Shown here: positions 42,728 through 51,654 of the stretch, one piece after another | How the letters are laid out: each line of letters starts with the position of its first letter | Numbering within the stretch: position 1 is the stretch's first letter | NCBI RefSeq assembly: GCF_001278805.1 | Contig: NZ_CP012602.1 | Coordinates: 165,001 to 229,000 of the forward strand | Origin: Bacillus sp. FJAT-18017 | Lineage (GTDB): Bacteria > Bacillota > Bacilli > Bacillales > Cytobacillaceae | Direction of reading: 5' to 3' | Length of the DNA stretch: 64,000 nt | Position numbers and translations under genes: made by a program | The notes under the pieces: generated by a model | The model's database searches: none | Seen by the model: only the letters and a program-made list of their open reading frames with translations | What the model was told of the DNA's origin: nothing

Positions 42728-43948
42728 ATGGGGTATTATGACCAGGATTATCAATCCCGGTACCGGGAACCAGAGAAAAAGAACAGTAAAAGAGGATATT
42801 TTTTTACCAGCCTAATAGGAGCGATTATTGGGGCATTAATCGTCATCATGACAATACCGTTCCTCTCCAATGCAGGTGTCCTTCCTTATGTAGTAGAACC
42901 TACCAACAAAGCCCCTCAAGAATTGGACAATGGAAATGGTAAAAGTATTGCGATTGACGTTGAAACAGATGTAACAAAGGCAGTTGAAAGGGGCGCCGAT
43001 GCTGTTGTAGGAATAAGCAATATCCAAACAAATAGTGGCTTCTGGTTCAGTCAGGAACAGGAAGAATCGGCGGGAACTGGATCAGGTGTTATCTATAAAA
43101 TATCGGGAAGTAAGGCTTATATTGTGACAAACCATCATGTTGTCGAAGGTGCAAATGAGTTGGAAGTGACACTTGCCGATGGGAATAAAATTCCTGGAAA
43201 GCTTAAAGGCAGTGATATATGGACTGACCTCGCAGTTCTGGAGGTCGATGCCAAACAGATTAAAACTGTTGCTTCATTCGGTGATTCGGATAACTTAAAG
43301 CCTGGAGAGCCTGTCATTGCTATCGGAAACCCATTAGGCCTTACTTTCTCGGGCTCTGTCACGCAGGGAATCATTTCTGGCCTGGAACGAGCTATTCCGG
43401 TTGATATCAATCAGGATGGGATACCGGATTGGCAGGCTGAGGTCCTGCAAACGGATGCGGCAATAAATCCCGGAAATAGCGGCGGTGCATTAATTAATAT
43501 TGCCGGACAGGTAATTGGCATTAACTCAATGAAAATCGCCGAATCAGCGGTAGAAGGAATTGGACTATCCATTCCAATTAATTATGCAAAGCCGGTCATT
43601 GAGGATCTTGAACAATACGGCGAAGTACGCAGGCCATATATGGGAGTAGATTTACGTTCGGTCTCTGATTTGCCTGTCTCTTTCCAGCAAGAGGAGTTAA
43701 ACCTTCCAGAAAAAATTAATTACGGGGTCGCTCTTAGGCATGTCGTACCAAACTCACCAGCAGATAAAGCCGGTTTAAAGGAACTGGACGTTATTGTTTC
43801 AATGGATGGGGAAAAGATTGAAGACGTCATCGACTTACGGAAGCATTTATACAATAAAAAGAAGATTGGCGAAAAAATGGAGATTAAGTACTATAGGCAG
43901 GGGAAAGAGATGAAAACGACTCTTGAACTTGGCGAGGATAAAATGTAA
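42728..43948 (+). CDS. htrC: HtrA-type serine protease HtrC (YycK)
   Basis: A 406-aa membrane-anchored trypsin-like protease: cytoplasmic N-tail, one TM (FTSLIGAIIGALIVIMTIPF), catalytic His in TNHHVVEG (~135), Asp in WTDLAVLEV, Ser in NPGNSGGAL, then one PDZ domain (GVALRHVVPNSPADKAGLKE). ATG 42728 has GAGGAGG upstream; the frame extends to 42698. It follows walJ as in B. subtilis but with its own terminator-bounded unit. Confidence 0.95.
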   Translation: MGYYDQDYQSRYREPEKKNSKRGYFFTSLIGAIIGALIVIMTIPFLSNAGVLPYVVEPTNKAPQELDNGNGKSIAIDVETDVTKAVERGADAVVGISNIQTNSGFWFSQEQEESAGTGSGVIYKISGSKAYIVTNHHVVEGANELEVTLADGNKIPGKLKGSDIWTDLAVLEVDAKQIKTVASFGDSDNLKPGEPVIAIGNPLGLTFSGSVTQGIISGLERAIPVDINQDGIPDWQAEVLQTDAAINPGNSGGALINIAGQVIGINSMKIAESAVEGIGLSIPINYAKPVIEDLEQYGEVRRPYMGVDLRSVSDLPVSFQQEELNLPEKINYGVALRHVVPNSPADKAGLKELDVIVSMDGEKIEDVIDLRKHLYNKKKIGEKMEIKYYRQGKEMKTTLELGEDKM

Positions 43949-43955
43949 GCTAAGT

Positions 43956-43988
43956 GCGGCGGGACCTGAGAGGTTCCGCCATTTTTTT
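43956..43988 (+). terminator. terminator after htrC
   Basis: GGCGGGACC / GGTTCCGCC with a 5-nt loop and seven T. Confidence 0.92.
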
Positions 43989-44138
43989 GACGGCTGGGCG
44001 CGGAGCATTATATATGGGTGGCCTATTAAAGTGATTTCCTTCGAACCCGGTGTGCTTACTTTGCTACAAAGTTTTTATTCTAATAATAATTATGTGAACT
44101 GTTTAATATGAGGGTAAAGGAATCATATTAAAGTATTT

Positions 44139-44436
44139 TGTGGATAACTATCCCGCTTTGGTATGATTAGAATAACTAACCGCTGATTGTGGATGATAGG
44201 TAAATAAATGGGGGTAAGGTCGTTGATTTATTGTTGTGATGATCAGGTAAATCTTGCTTTGGATATGGTGGTAAATGAACAGGAAACCTTCCTAATTCTT
44301 GATAAGCAGGGTGTGGATAAGTTATCAACAAGTTGCGAATTCTGTCAGAAAACCGCAATATATGTTGTGGCGAACGGATGCTCCCATACAAGATGTGGAT
44401 AAAAAATGTGGACATGTGGATAACTCCTGTTGATAA
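44139..44436. promoter_or_regulatory. satellite DnaA-box cluster around yyzF
   Basis: Perfect TGTGGATAA boxes at 44139-44147, 44312-44320, 44394-44402 and 44415-44423; near matches at 44188-44196, 44322-44330 (TTATCAACA), 44407-44415 and 44428-44436. Several lie in or across the end of yyzF. B. subtilis has a DnaA-binding cluster near yydA (rlmH), so this may be its counterpart. Confidence 0.88.
44223..44402 (+). CDS. yyzF: small CxxH/CxxC-family protein YyzF, His replaced by Gln
   Basis: A 59-aa protein: IYCCDDQVNLALDMVVNEQE ... KLSTSCEFCQKTAIYVV. It matches the small CxxH/CxxC family found before rlmH in Bacilli, but the CxxH position reads CDDQ, Gln instead of His (CAG). The TTG at 44223 with GGGGGT/AAGG upstream gives the family start; ATG 44208 adds five residues and overlaps the SD. 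The C-terminus has two extra Cys/His (ANGCSHTRCG). Function unknown. Confidence 0.75.
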   Translation: MIYCCDDQVNLALDMVVNEQETFLILDKQGVDKLSTSCEFCQKTAIYVVANGCSHTRCG

Positions 44437-44482
44437 CTTGTTTGTAAACTGTTTGTAATTAAATTGTAAAGGGCTGTGGATT

Positions 44483-44962
44483 GTGAATATCTCGATAGTG
44501 ACGGTTGGTAAATTGAAAGAAAAATACCTTAAGCAGGGAATTGAAGAGTATACAAAAAGACTATCTGCTTACGCCAAAATAGACATAATTGAAGTGCCAG
44601 ATGAAAAAGCTCCTGAGGAAATGAGTGAAGCGGAGATGGAACAGGTCAAGAAAAAAGAGGGGGAACGAATCCTCGCAAAAATAGGGCAGGATGCGCATAT
44701 TATTGCATTAGCAATAGAAGGGAAAATGCAATCTTCTGAAGAACTGGCAGCGAGTTTGGACAAGCTGGCCTTACACGGGAAAAGTAAAATTGCCTTTGTA
44801 ATCGGTGGATCGCTTGGATTAAGTAGTGAGGTCCTTTCACGTGCAAATGAAAAGCTTTCATTTTCAAAAATGACCTTTCCCCACCAACTGATGAGGTTAA
44901 TCTTAGTTGAGCAGGTTTATAGGGCGTTCAGGATAAACCGGGGTGAACCTTACCATAAGTAA
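44483..44962 (+). CDS. rlmH: 23S rRNA pseudouridine1915 N3-methyltransferase RlmH
   Basis: A 159-aa SPOUT methyltransferase: [58 protein letters not shown] and C-terminal GEPYHK. It methylates Psi1915 in helix 69 of assembled 70S ribosomes. GTG start with AAAGGG upstream. Last conserved origin-proximal gene in the window. Confidence 0.97.
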   Translation: MNISIVTVGKLKEKYLKQGIEEYTKRLSAYAKIDIIEVPDEKAPEEMSEAEMEQVKKKEGERILAKIGQDAHIIALAIEGKMQSSEELAASLDKLALHGKSKIAFVIGGSLGLSSEVLSRANEKLSFSKMTFPHQLMRLILVEQVYRAFRINRGEPYHK

Positions 44963-45038
44963 ATGCGGTATAATCTTGCAACTACTATAGAAGACAATTA
45001 AATAGTCCTACAGTATGAGTATGTTAAATATTGAAAGT

Positions 45039-45075
45039 AAAAAAGGATGTCTGAATTTAGGAGACATCCTTTTTG
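45039..45075. terminator. bidirectional terminator between rlmH and CofE-like gene
   Basis: AAAAGGATGTCT / AGACATCCTTTT with a 9-nt loop; T-runs on both strands between converging genes. Confidence 0.88.
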
Positions 45076-45083
45076 TATTGATC

Positions 45084-46274
45084 TTATTTTGTATAGTTGT
45101 CGAAGTAACCTTGAATATAGACCATTGGTGTTCCTTTGTCTCCACTACCCGAAGTCAAATCAGATAATGATCCAATTAGGTCTGTTAGTTTACGAGGTGT
45201 GGTACCTTGTGCTTCCATTGCACCAACTAGGTCATCTTTTTTATTCTGGATGTATTCGGAAATAGCTTGTTTTAATTCTTCTCCCTGAAGATGAGAGAAG
45301 TTGTTATCTGCCAAGTATTTTAATTTCACTTCGTTTGGAGTACCATTAAGTCCTTTAGTGTAAGCAGGTGATACTACTGGATCTGCAAGCTCCCATATTT
45401 TCCCGACTGGGTCTTTAAATGCTCCATCGCCATAAACCATTACTTCAACGGTTTTACCTGTTACTTCTTTGATTTTTGCTTGAATCTCATCCACGGTTGG
45501 TTGACAGTTGTTTGGAAATAGTTTTACGCTGTCTTCAGTTGCTTTATTTGATCCAAGTAGACCATAAGCTTCATTATAGCCGCTGCCATTAATTGATTCT
45601 GAAAGGATATCATCGAGTCCGTATACTTTTTCAGCACCATTGTTTGTTAATATTCGTTTTGTTCTGAAACGTGAGTGTATATCACAAGTTAATACGTTTT
45701 TGGTATAGTCTAAAATGGTTTTTGGGTTATTCGAGAAAATAACCTCGCAAGTTACACCTTCAGCCTCAATCAGGGATTTATAGTATTCGATGTAATCAAT
45801 ACCTGTAAATGGATGTTGGACAAAACCAAAATGTTCACGGAACTGAGCTTCAGATAATACATCTGTCCATGGATTTATGCCTTTATTGTCTAATTCGTCG
45901 ATGTCTACAAGGTGGTTCCCGACTTCATCAGATGGATAGCTTAACATTAAGACTATACTCTTTGCCCCTTTTGCTATTCCTCGCAAGCAGCTTGCAAAAC
46001 GATTACGACTAAGAATCGGAAAAATGATACCAATCGTTTCATTACCGAATTTTGCTTTAACATCTGTAGCTATATCGTCAATTGTTGCATAGTTTCCTTG
46101 TGCACGAGCGACAATGGATTCAGTTATTGTTATAATGTCACGATCCTCAATCGAAAATCCTTCAACTTTTGCTGCATTTATTACTGTATCAACAACAATT
46201 TGCTCAATATTATCCCCTTTGTTGATGATGGGGCCGCGAAGCCCACGAACTACTGTTCCAACGGCTCTTGTCAA
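45084..46274 (-). CDS. CofE-like (coenzyme F420-0:L-glutamate ligase family) protein
   Basis: A 396-aa protein whose N-terminal half (TRAVGTVVRGLRGPIINKGD, ITESIVARAQGNYATIDDIA, GIIFPILSRNRFASCLRGIA) and Gly-Asp segment VMVYGDGAFKDPVGKIWELA fit the F420 ligase family. CofE adds glutamate to F420, a cofactor not expected in Bacillaceae, so the substrate is probably different. TTG 46274 is chosen for AGAGGAGAG 8 bp upstream; GTG 46301 is an alternative. Divergent from a LysR regulator and opposed to replication; no other F420 gene is nearby. Confidence 0.78.
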   Translation of the reverse strand: MTRAVGTVVRGLRGPIINKGDNIEQIVVDTVINAAKVEGFSIEDRDIITITESIVARAQGNYATIDDIATDVKAKFGNETIGIIFPILSRNRFASCLRGIAKGAKSIVLMLSYPSDEVGNHLVDIDELDNKGINPWTDVLSEAQFREHFGFVQHPFTGIDYIEYYKSLIEAEGVTCEVIFSNNPKTILDYTKNVLTCDIHSRFRTKRILTNNGAEKVYGLDDILSESINGSGYNEAYGLLGSNKATEDSVKLFPNNCQPTVDEIQAKIKEVTGKTVEVMVYGDGAFKDPVGKIWELADPVVSPAYTKGLNGTPNEVKLKYLADNNFSHLQGEELKQAISEYIQNKKDDLVGAMEAQGTTPRKLTDLIGSLSDLTSGSGDKGTPMVYIQGYFDNYTK

Positions 46275-46360
46275 TTTAATCTCTCCTCTAACGGGGTACA
46301 CTTTAAATAGAATTATTTACTTATTTTAAAACGCTATGAGTTTACTATACATCACTAAAA

Positions 46361-46392
46361 TGATATAAGTAAAATTAATATTTATTATATCA
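46361..46392. promoter_or_regulatory. inverted repeat, probable LysR-regulator site
   Basis: TGATATAA (46361-46368) and TTATATCA (46385-46392) form a perfect 8-bp inverted repeat in the 136-bp gap between the divergent CofE-like and lysR genes, just before the lysR SD. Position and symmetry suit LysR-family autoregulation and control of the neighbour. Confidence 0.6.
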
Positions 46393-46410
46393 GATATAAG
46401 GAGTACTTAT

Positions 46411-47295
46411 ATGACTGGGAAATTGGATTTATATCGTATATTTAACGTCGTTAGCCGAAATAAAAGTTTTTCTAGAGCAGCACAAGAATTATATATGACC
46501 CAATCTGCAGTAAGTCAAGCTATTATGAAGCTTGAAAATGAGTTAGAAATACAACTTTTTTATCGGACATCTAAGGGCATAGTATTAACAAATGAAGGAA
46601 AATTATTAAGTGAGCATATTAATTCTGCCATGGGAATGATCAACGCCGCAGAAGAAAAGCTATTTGAATTTAAAACATTAAGGACTGGACAATTGCGTAT
46701 AGGGGTTGGAGATACCATCTCACGCTATTTTTTACTACCGTATTTGGAAGAATTTCATGCAAGATACCCCGGAATCAAATTAAATATATTAAATGGAACC
46801 ACAACAGAAATCTGTGATTTTATTAAATCCGGAAAGGCAGATGTGGGGATATGTAATTTGCCAATCTATGACGACCACCTTCAAGTCATCCCGTGTAAGG
46901 AGATTCAAGATATTTTTGTCTGTGGGGAAAAATTTAAAAGATTAACGAATAAACCGATTAGTTTAGACTATTTAATGAAAATGCCATTAATTTTTTTAGA
47001 AAAAAAATCGAATTCACGAATATTTGTGGAAAATTTCTTTAAAAAGAGGGGCTTTCATATTTCACCAGTGTTTGAACTTGGGTCATATGATTTAGTATTA
47101 GAATTCACAAAAATAAATTTAGGTATTTCTTGTGTCATAAAAGAGTTTTCAAGTCATTATTTAGAAAGCGGAGATTTATACGAGATAAGGCTAGAAGAGG
47201 AAATACCAAAAAGGAGTATTGGGATATGTTATTTAAAAAATGTTCCATTGTCACGTGCTGCGAAGAAGTTTGTAGAACGTATAAATAATGTCTGA
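46411..47295 (+). CDS. LysR-family transcriptional regulator
   Basis: A 294-aa LTTR: N-terminal winged HTH (FSRAAQELYMTQSAVSQAIM KLENEL), linker helix, and periplasmic-binding-like effector domain (RIGVGDTISRYFLLPYLEEF). AAGGAG lies ~8 bp upstream. Divergent orientation makes the CofE-like gene the likely target; the inducer is unknown. Confidence 0.9.
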   Translation: MTGKLDLYRIFNVVSRNKSFSRAAQELYMTQSAVSQAIMKLENELEIQLFYRTSKGIVLTNEGKLLSEHINSAMGMINAAEEKLFEFKTLRTGQLRIGVGDTISRYFLLPYLEEFHARYPGIKLNILNGTTTEICDFIKSGKADVGICNLPIYDDHLQVIPCKEIQDIFVCGEKFKRLTNKPISLDYLMKMPLIFLEKKSNSRIFVENFFKKRGFHISPVFELGSYDLVLEFTKINLGISCVIKEFSSHYLESGDLYEIRLEEEIPKRSIGICYLKNVPLSRAAKKFVERINNV

Positions 47296-47542
47296 AGCAA
47301 TAAAAACTCATTTAGATGTATCACGGGGAACCATATCATAAGTAGAACATTCTTCCTTATAGGAGACTGTTAAAAGAATTACAAGTATGCCCTTTTTTTC
47401 AAGGAAAGACAAAAAGCCCCTCGCGTCATTGACCTTTGGCAGATAATTGTCATTAGAATGGCAATAAATAAAAGTTTTTGTATGGGAGAATAATTGTGTA
47501 ATATAGTTATTAAACTACTTGGCTGCCCAGGGGGACGTAAAC

Positions 47543-48532
47543 ATGATTACAATTAAGGAAATAGCCGAAAGGGCAAATGTGTCACGGACTACTGTTTCAA
47601 GGGTCATCAATAATTCGGGATATGTCAGTGAGGATGCAAAGAATAGGGTATTGAAGGTAATTGAAGAGACAGGGTATATACCTAATGAATATGCCAAGTC
47701 ATTGCGAACCAAAAGGACCAAAGTGATTGGTGTCATCCTCCCAAAAATCAGTACCGAAACATCAAGCCGTCTTGTAAAAGGTCTGGATGAAATCTTGGCA
47801 AAAGAAGGCTATCAAATTCTTCTTACCATTACAAATCTTGATCCTAAAAAAGAAATAGAGTACTTAAGGCTTTTAAAGAGCAGGCATGTTGATGGGATTA
47901 TCCTGTCAGCCACCAATATCAATGAGGTATTAATTGAAGAAATCTACCAGCTGAATATCCCATTTGTAACCGTTGGCCAACATATACCTGGATTAGCTAA
48001 TGTACTCTTTGATGATTACCAGGCTTCCAAGGATATGGTGAACTTTTTTGTTGGAAAAGGACATAAAAATATTGCCTTTATTGGTGTTGATGAAAAAGAC
48101 CGATCGGTAGGGTATCTTCGTAAAAAGGGATATTTGGATGCATTGGAAGAACATAAACTAACTGTTGAGCAAAACTGGGTTCAAAAAGGAAGATTTGATG
48201 TTGAATCCGGATATGATTCCATGAAGGCCATTATCGAGAATGCAAAGCAAATGCCATCTGCTGTGCTTGCTGTAACAGATCGGCTTGCTATTGGTGCCAT
48301 ACAATATATCAAGGAAAAGGAACTTTCTGTGCCAAACGATATAGCTATAGCTGGAATGGGAGGATCGGAACTTTCCAGGTATAGTTCGCCTGCTTTAACG
48401 ACAATTGATTTTTCAATAGAAGATGCAGGACGTGAGGCAGCTGGATTATTAATGAAGCAGATTAGCGGAGAGAATTGTCAAAATGTAATCAAAACAATTA
48501 ATCATAGACTTTTTAATCGTTCGAGTATATAA
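47543..48532 (+). CDS. scrR: LacI-family repressor of the sucrose cassette
   Basis: A 329-aa LacI/GalR regulator: HTH ITIKEIAERANVSRTTVSRV with hinge helix YIPNEYAKSLRTKRT and a sugar-binding core. Immediately upstream of scrA, sacA and scrK and of three LacI-type palindromes, so a sucrose/fructose-responsive repressor (ScrR-like) is inferred. ATG 47543 has GGGGGA upstream; the open frame from 47519 lacks family residues. Confidence 0.88.
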   Translation: MITIKEIAERANVSRTTVSRVINNSGYVSEDAKNRVLKVIEETGYIPNEYAKSLRTKRTKVIGVILPKISTETSSRLVKGLDEILAKEGYQILLTITNLDPKKEIEYLRLLKSRHVDGIILSATNINEVLIEEIYQLNIPFVTVGQHIPGLANVLFDDYQASKDMVNFFVGKGHKNIAFIGVDEKDRSVGYLRKKGYLDALEEHKLTVEQNWVQKGRFDVESGYDSMKAIIENAKQMPSAVLAVTDRLAIGAIQYIKEKELSVPNDIAIAGMGGSELSRYSSPALTTIDFSIEDAGREAAGLLMKQISGENCQNVIKTINHRLFNRSSI

Positions 48533-48537
48533 TAATA

Positions 48538-48555
48538 GTGTAATCGATTCCATAC
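48538..48555. promoter_or_regulatory. LacI-type operator 1
   Basis: GTGTAATCGATTCCATAC, an imperfect palindrome centred on ATCGAT, a few bases after the scrR stop. Confidence 0.7.
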
Positions 48556-48590
48556 TTGGTTTATGGCGGTTACACTTTATTTTTCTTATT

Positions 48591-48608
48591 TGTGGAATCG
48601 ATTCCACA
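48591..48608. promoter_or_regulatory. LacI-type operator 2
   Basis: A perfect 18-bp palindrome TGTGGAATCGATTCCACA, 112 bp before scrA. Confidence 0.85.
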
Positions 48609-48687
48609 AAAGAAAAAAAGATTAAAAAGTTTTAGTTAGGGTATGAAATAATGGTTAATTGAATTTTTTAAAATTTTTTACTATTTA

Positions 48688-48701
48688 TGTAATCGATTAC
48701 A
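48688..48701. promoter_or_regulatory. LacI-type operator 3
   Basis: A perfect 14-bp palindrome TGTAATCGATTACA ending 3 bp before the scrA ribosome site, well placed to block initiation or elongation. Confidence 0.85.
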
Positions 48702-48719
48702 CAAAAAGGAGTGAGTATA

Positions 48720-50123
48720 ATGGAGGAAAATCGAAAAATAGCTGAAGCTGTGATTGAAGCAGTCGGAGGAAAAGACAACATCCAATCTGTGGCTCATTGT
48801 GCTACAAGACTTCGAATCATGGTTAATGACAAAGAGAAAATCAATCAGGAGCAAGTGGAAGACATCAATAAAGTTAAGGGAGCTTTCTTTAATTCGGGAC
48901 AGTATCAAATTATTTTTGGGACTGGTACAGTTAACCGGATTTATGAGGAAGTAACTAAATTTGGCCTTGATACCAAGTCTGCCTCCGAACAAAAAAATGA
49001 AGCGGTGAAGAGCGGTTCTAAGTTTCAAAGAGCGATTCGAACCTTTGGTGATGTATTTGTTCCAATCATTCCAGTCCTTGTAGCAACCGGATTATTCATG
49101 GGTCTTCGCGGTCTGATTATGCAGGAACAAATATTAGCTCTGTTCGGAATGAAGCCGGAAGATATCTCAGAGAACTTTTTATTATTCACCCAGGTATTGA
49201 CTGATACAGCGTTTGTTTTCCTGCCGGCTCTTGTTGCCTGGTCAACTTTTAGAGTTTTCGGCGGTACACCGATTATTGGGTTAATCCTCGGCCTTATGCT
49301 TGTTTCACCTTCCCTGCCGAATGCATATGCTGTTGCGGGCGGAACAGCTGACCCGATCCTATTTCTAGGCTTTATTCCGGTCGTCGGGTATCAAGGTTCC
49401 GTCATACCTGCATTTATTGCCGGAGTTCTTGGCGCGAAGCTTGAAAGGGCAATCAGGAAACGTGTCCCTGAAGTATTGGATTTGATTGTTACACCTTTCT
49501 TAACCCTTCTCGTGATGATCATATTGTCGCTATTAATCATTGGTCCTATTTTTCATACTGTCGAACAAGGAATTTTAACTGTCGCAACAAATGTCCTTTC
49601 ATGGCCATTTGGAATTAGCGGTCTATTGCTTGGCGGTTTGAATCAGCTTATTGTCATTACAGGCGTCCACCATGTTTTCAATATGCTTGAGATTCAATTG
49701 CTATCCGAGTTCAAAAATAACCCGTACAATGCGATCGTAACCTGTTCTGTTGCCGCACAGGGCGGCGCTGCTCTGGCTGTTGGATTAAAAACAAAATCAG
49801 CCAAGTTAAAAGCTTTGGCCTTGCCGTCATCGTTATCGGCATTTTTAGGAATCACAGAACCAGCTTTATTCGGTGTTAATCTGCGCTACGGAAAACCATT
49901 TTTGATGGGATTGATTGGCGGAGGAATCGGTGGATTCATGGCATCCATCCTTGGGCTTAAGGGAACTGGTATGGCGGTTACCGTTATTCCTGGAACCCTG
50001 CTCTATTTAAATGGACAGGTTTTGCAATATATTTTGGTGAATGTGATTGCAATTGCTGTAGCATTCGTATTGACATGGATGTTCGGGTTTTCAGATAAGA
50101 TAAAAAAGGAAATTGAACAGTAA
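48720..50123 (+). CDS. scrA: PTS sucrose-type EIIBC permease
   Basis: Imports and phosphorylates sucrose at the 6' position. The 467-aa protein has the IIB domain with phospho-Cys27 in VAHCATRLRI, then the IIC domain of ~10 TM helices with the GITEPALFGVNLRYGKP motif. No IIA domain is fused, so a IIA-Glc-type protein must act in trans. ATG 48720 has AAGGAG 9 bp upstream. First gene of scrA-sacA-scrK. Confidence 0.9.
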   Translation: MEENRKIAEAVIEAVGGKDNIQSVAHCATRLRIMVNDKEKINQEQVEDINKVKGAFFNSGQYQIIFGTGTVNRIYEEVTKFGLDTKSASEQKNEAVKSGSKFQRAIRTFGDVFVPIIPVLVATGLFMGLRGLIMQEQILALFGMKPEDISENFLLFTQVLTDTAFVFLPALVAWSTFRVFGGTPIIGLILGLMLVSPSLPNAYAVAGGTADPILFLGFIPVVGYQGSVIPAFIAGVLGAKLERAIRKRVPEVLDLIVTPFLTLLVMIILSLLIIGPIFHTVEQGILTVATNVLSWPFGISGLLLGGLNQLIVITGVHHVFNMLEIQLLSEFKNNPYNAIVTCSVAAQGGAALAVGLKTKSAKLKALALPSSLSAFLGITEPALFGVNLRYGKPFLMGLIGGGIGGFMASILGLKGTGMAVTVIPGTLLYLNGQVLQYILVNVIAIAVAFVLTWMFGFSDKIKKEIEQ

Positions 50124-50193
50124 ACAATGGGAAAAGGCAAGAATTCACTTGCCTTTTCTATTTAGGAGAGGACACAAAAAGGAGGTTCTGCTT

Positions 50194-51633
50194 ATGTCTG
50201 AGAAAGAAATTCTCCTTATTAAAGAGGCTTATAACAAAGTAGATAAATATAAGAATAAGGTTACACAGGATCCGTATCGGTTGAATTATCATCTCATGCC
50301 GCCAGTTGGGTTATTAAATGATCCAAATGGATTAATTCAGTATAACGGAGTCTACCATGTTTTTTATCAGTGGAATCCCTTTAACACTTCGCATGGTGCC
50401 AAATTCTGGGGGCATTATACATCAAGGGATATGGTCACGTGGCGTGAAGAGCCGATTGCCCTGGCCCCGAGTGAATGGTATGAACGAAATGGCTGCTACT
50501 CCGGAAGTGCAATTGAGGCAGATGGAAAGCTTTATCTGTTTTATACTGGGAATGTGAAGCTGGAAGACGGCACAAGGGAAACCTATCAATGCCTTGCTGT
50601 TTCCACTGATGGAATTAGGTTCGAAAAACACGGTCCAATTCTTCAGCTGCCAAAAGGCTATACAGCACATTTCCGCGATCCAAAGGTTTGGGAGAAGGAT
50701 GGACGCTGGTATATGATTGTCGGTGCACAGACACAAGATGAAAAGGGCACGGCTGTTTTATTTACTTCCAACGATTTATACCATTGGGACGAAGTGGGGA
50801 GAATCGCCGGTGCAGGAATGAATGGCCTTAAGGAGTTCGGCTATATGTGGGAATGTCCGGACCTTATTCACCTGAATGAAAAGGATGTTCTGCTGGTTTC
50901 GCCACAGGGACTAGAGCCTTACGGGTATTACTATCAAAATGTGTTCCAATCGGGCTATTTTGTTGGAAAACTTGACTATGAAAAAGCGGATTTTCAGCAC
51001 GGCCCTTTCACTGAACTAGACCGTGGCTTTGACTTCTATGCACCGCAAACCTTTAAGGATGACTCCGGGAGAACAATTCTTTATGCATGGATGGGGATTA
51101 CGGATGAAACGGAAGCGTTCCAGCCAACGGTGGAAAATCATTGGGTTCATGCTTTAACCATACCGAGGGAACTGAGTCTGAGGGATGGCAAGGTGTATCA
51201 AAGTCCGGTTGTTGAGTTAAAAAAGCTCCGAAGAAATCCAAAAGTAGTGGAGTTTGGTAAAACGGAGGAAAGCCAAGGTCTGTTTGAAGGAATAAAGGGA
51301 AGTTCTTCTGAATTACTTTTGGAGTTTTTAAATGGCAAAGCTAGTCATTTTAAAATTTCATTCCGCAATGAAGCATCCCTATCCTTTAACCCGGATAAAC
51401 AGGAAATCAGCTTACAAAGGCCAAATGTAAAAACAGATTCGGTAGAAACTAGGATATGCAACATAAACTTTGTAACTAAGCTTCATGTTTTTATGGATCA
51501 CTCCTCCCTTGAGATTTTCGTCAATAATGGAGAAGAGGTTTTTACTGCTCGTTATTTTCCAAATCCAAAGGACGAGACTATAAAAATTCAAGGTGAAGCG
51601 GAATATAGATTGACTCATTGGGATCTAAATTAA
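50194..51633 (+). CDS. sacA: sucrose-6-phosphate hydrolase (GH32)
   Basis: A 479-aa cytoplasmic invertase that splits sucrose-6-phosphate to glucose-6-phosphate and fructose. GH32 motifs: nucleophile Asp43 in LLNDPNG, AHFRDPKVW (transition-state stabiliser) and acid/base Glu in MWECPDLI, followed by a C-terminal beta-sandwich. ATG 50194 has AAAGGAGG 8 bp upstream; the frame is open into scrA. Confidence 0.95.
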   Translation: MSEKEILLIKEAYNKVDKYKNKVTQDPYRLNYHLMPPVGLLNDPNGLIQYNGVYHVFYQWNPFNTSHGAKFWGHYTSRDMVTWREEPIALAPSEWYERNGCYSGSAIEADGKLYLFYTGNVKLEDGTRETYQCLAVSTDGIRFEKHGPILQLPKGYTAHFRDPKVWEKDGRWYMIVGAQTQDEKGTAVLFTSNDLYHWDEVGRIAGAGMNGLKEFGYMWECPDLIHLNEKDVLLVSPQGLEPYGYYYQNVFQSGYFVGKLDYEKADFQHGPFTELDRGFDFYAPQTFKDDSGRTILYAWMGITDETEAFQPTVENHWVHALTIPRELSLRDGKVYQSPVVELKKLRRNPKVVEFGKTEESQGLFEGIKGSSSELLLEFLNGKASHFKISFRNEASLSFNPDKQEISLQRPNVKTDSVETRICNINFVTKLHVFMDHSSLEIFVNNGEEVFTARYFPNPKDETIKIQGEAEYRLTHWDLN

Positions 51634-51654
51634 AGATTGAAAGAGGTGTCATGG

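Noticed and set aside
44834..44847. parS-like CTTTCACGTGCAAA inside rlmH
   Set aside because: Only the central TTTCACGTG matches; the right half deviates at several positions, unlike the three accepted sites.
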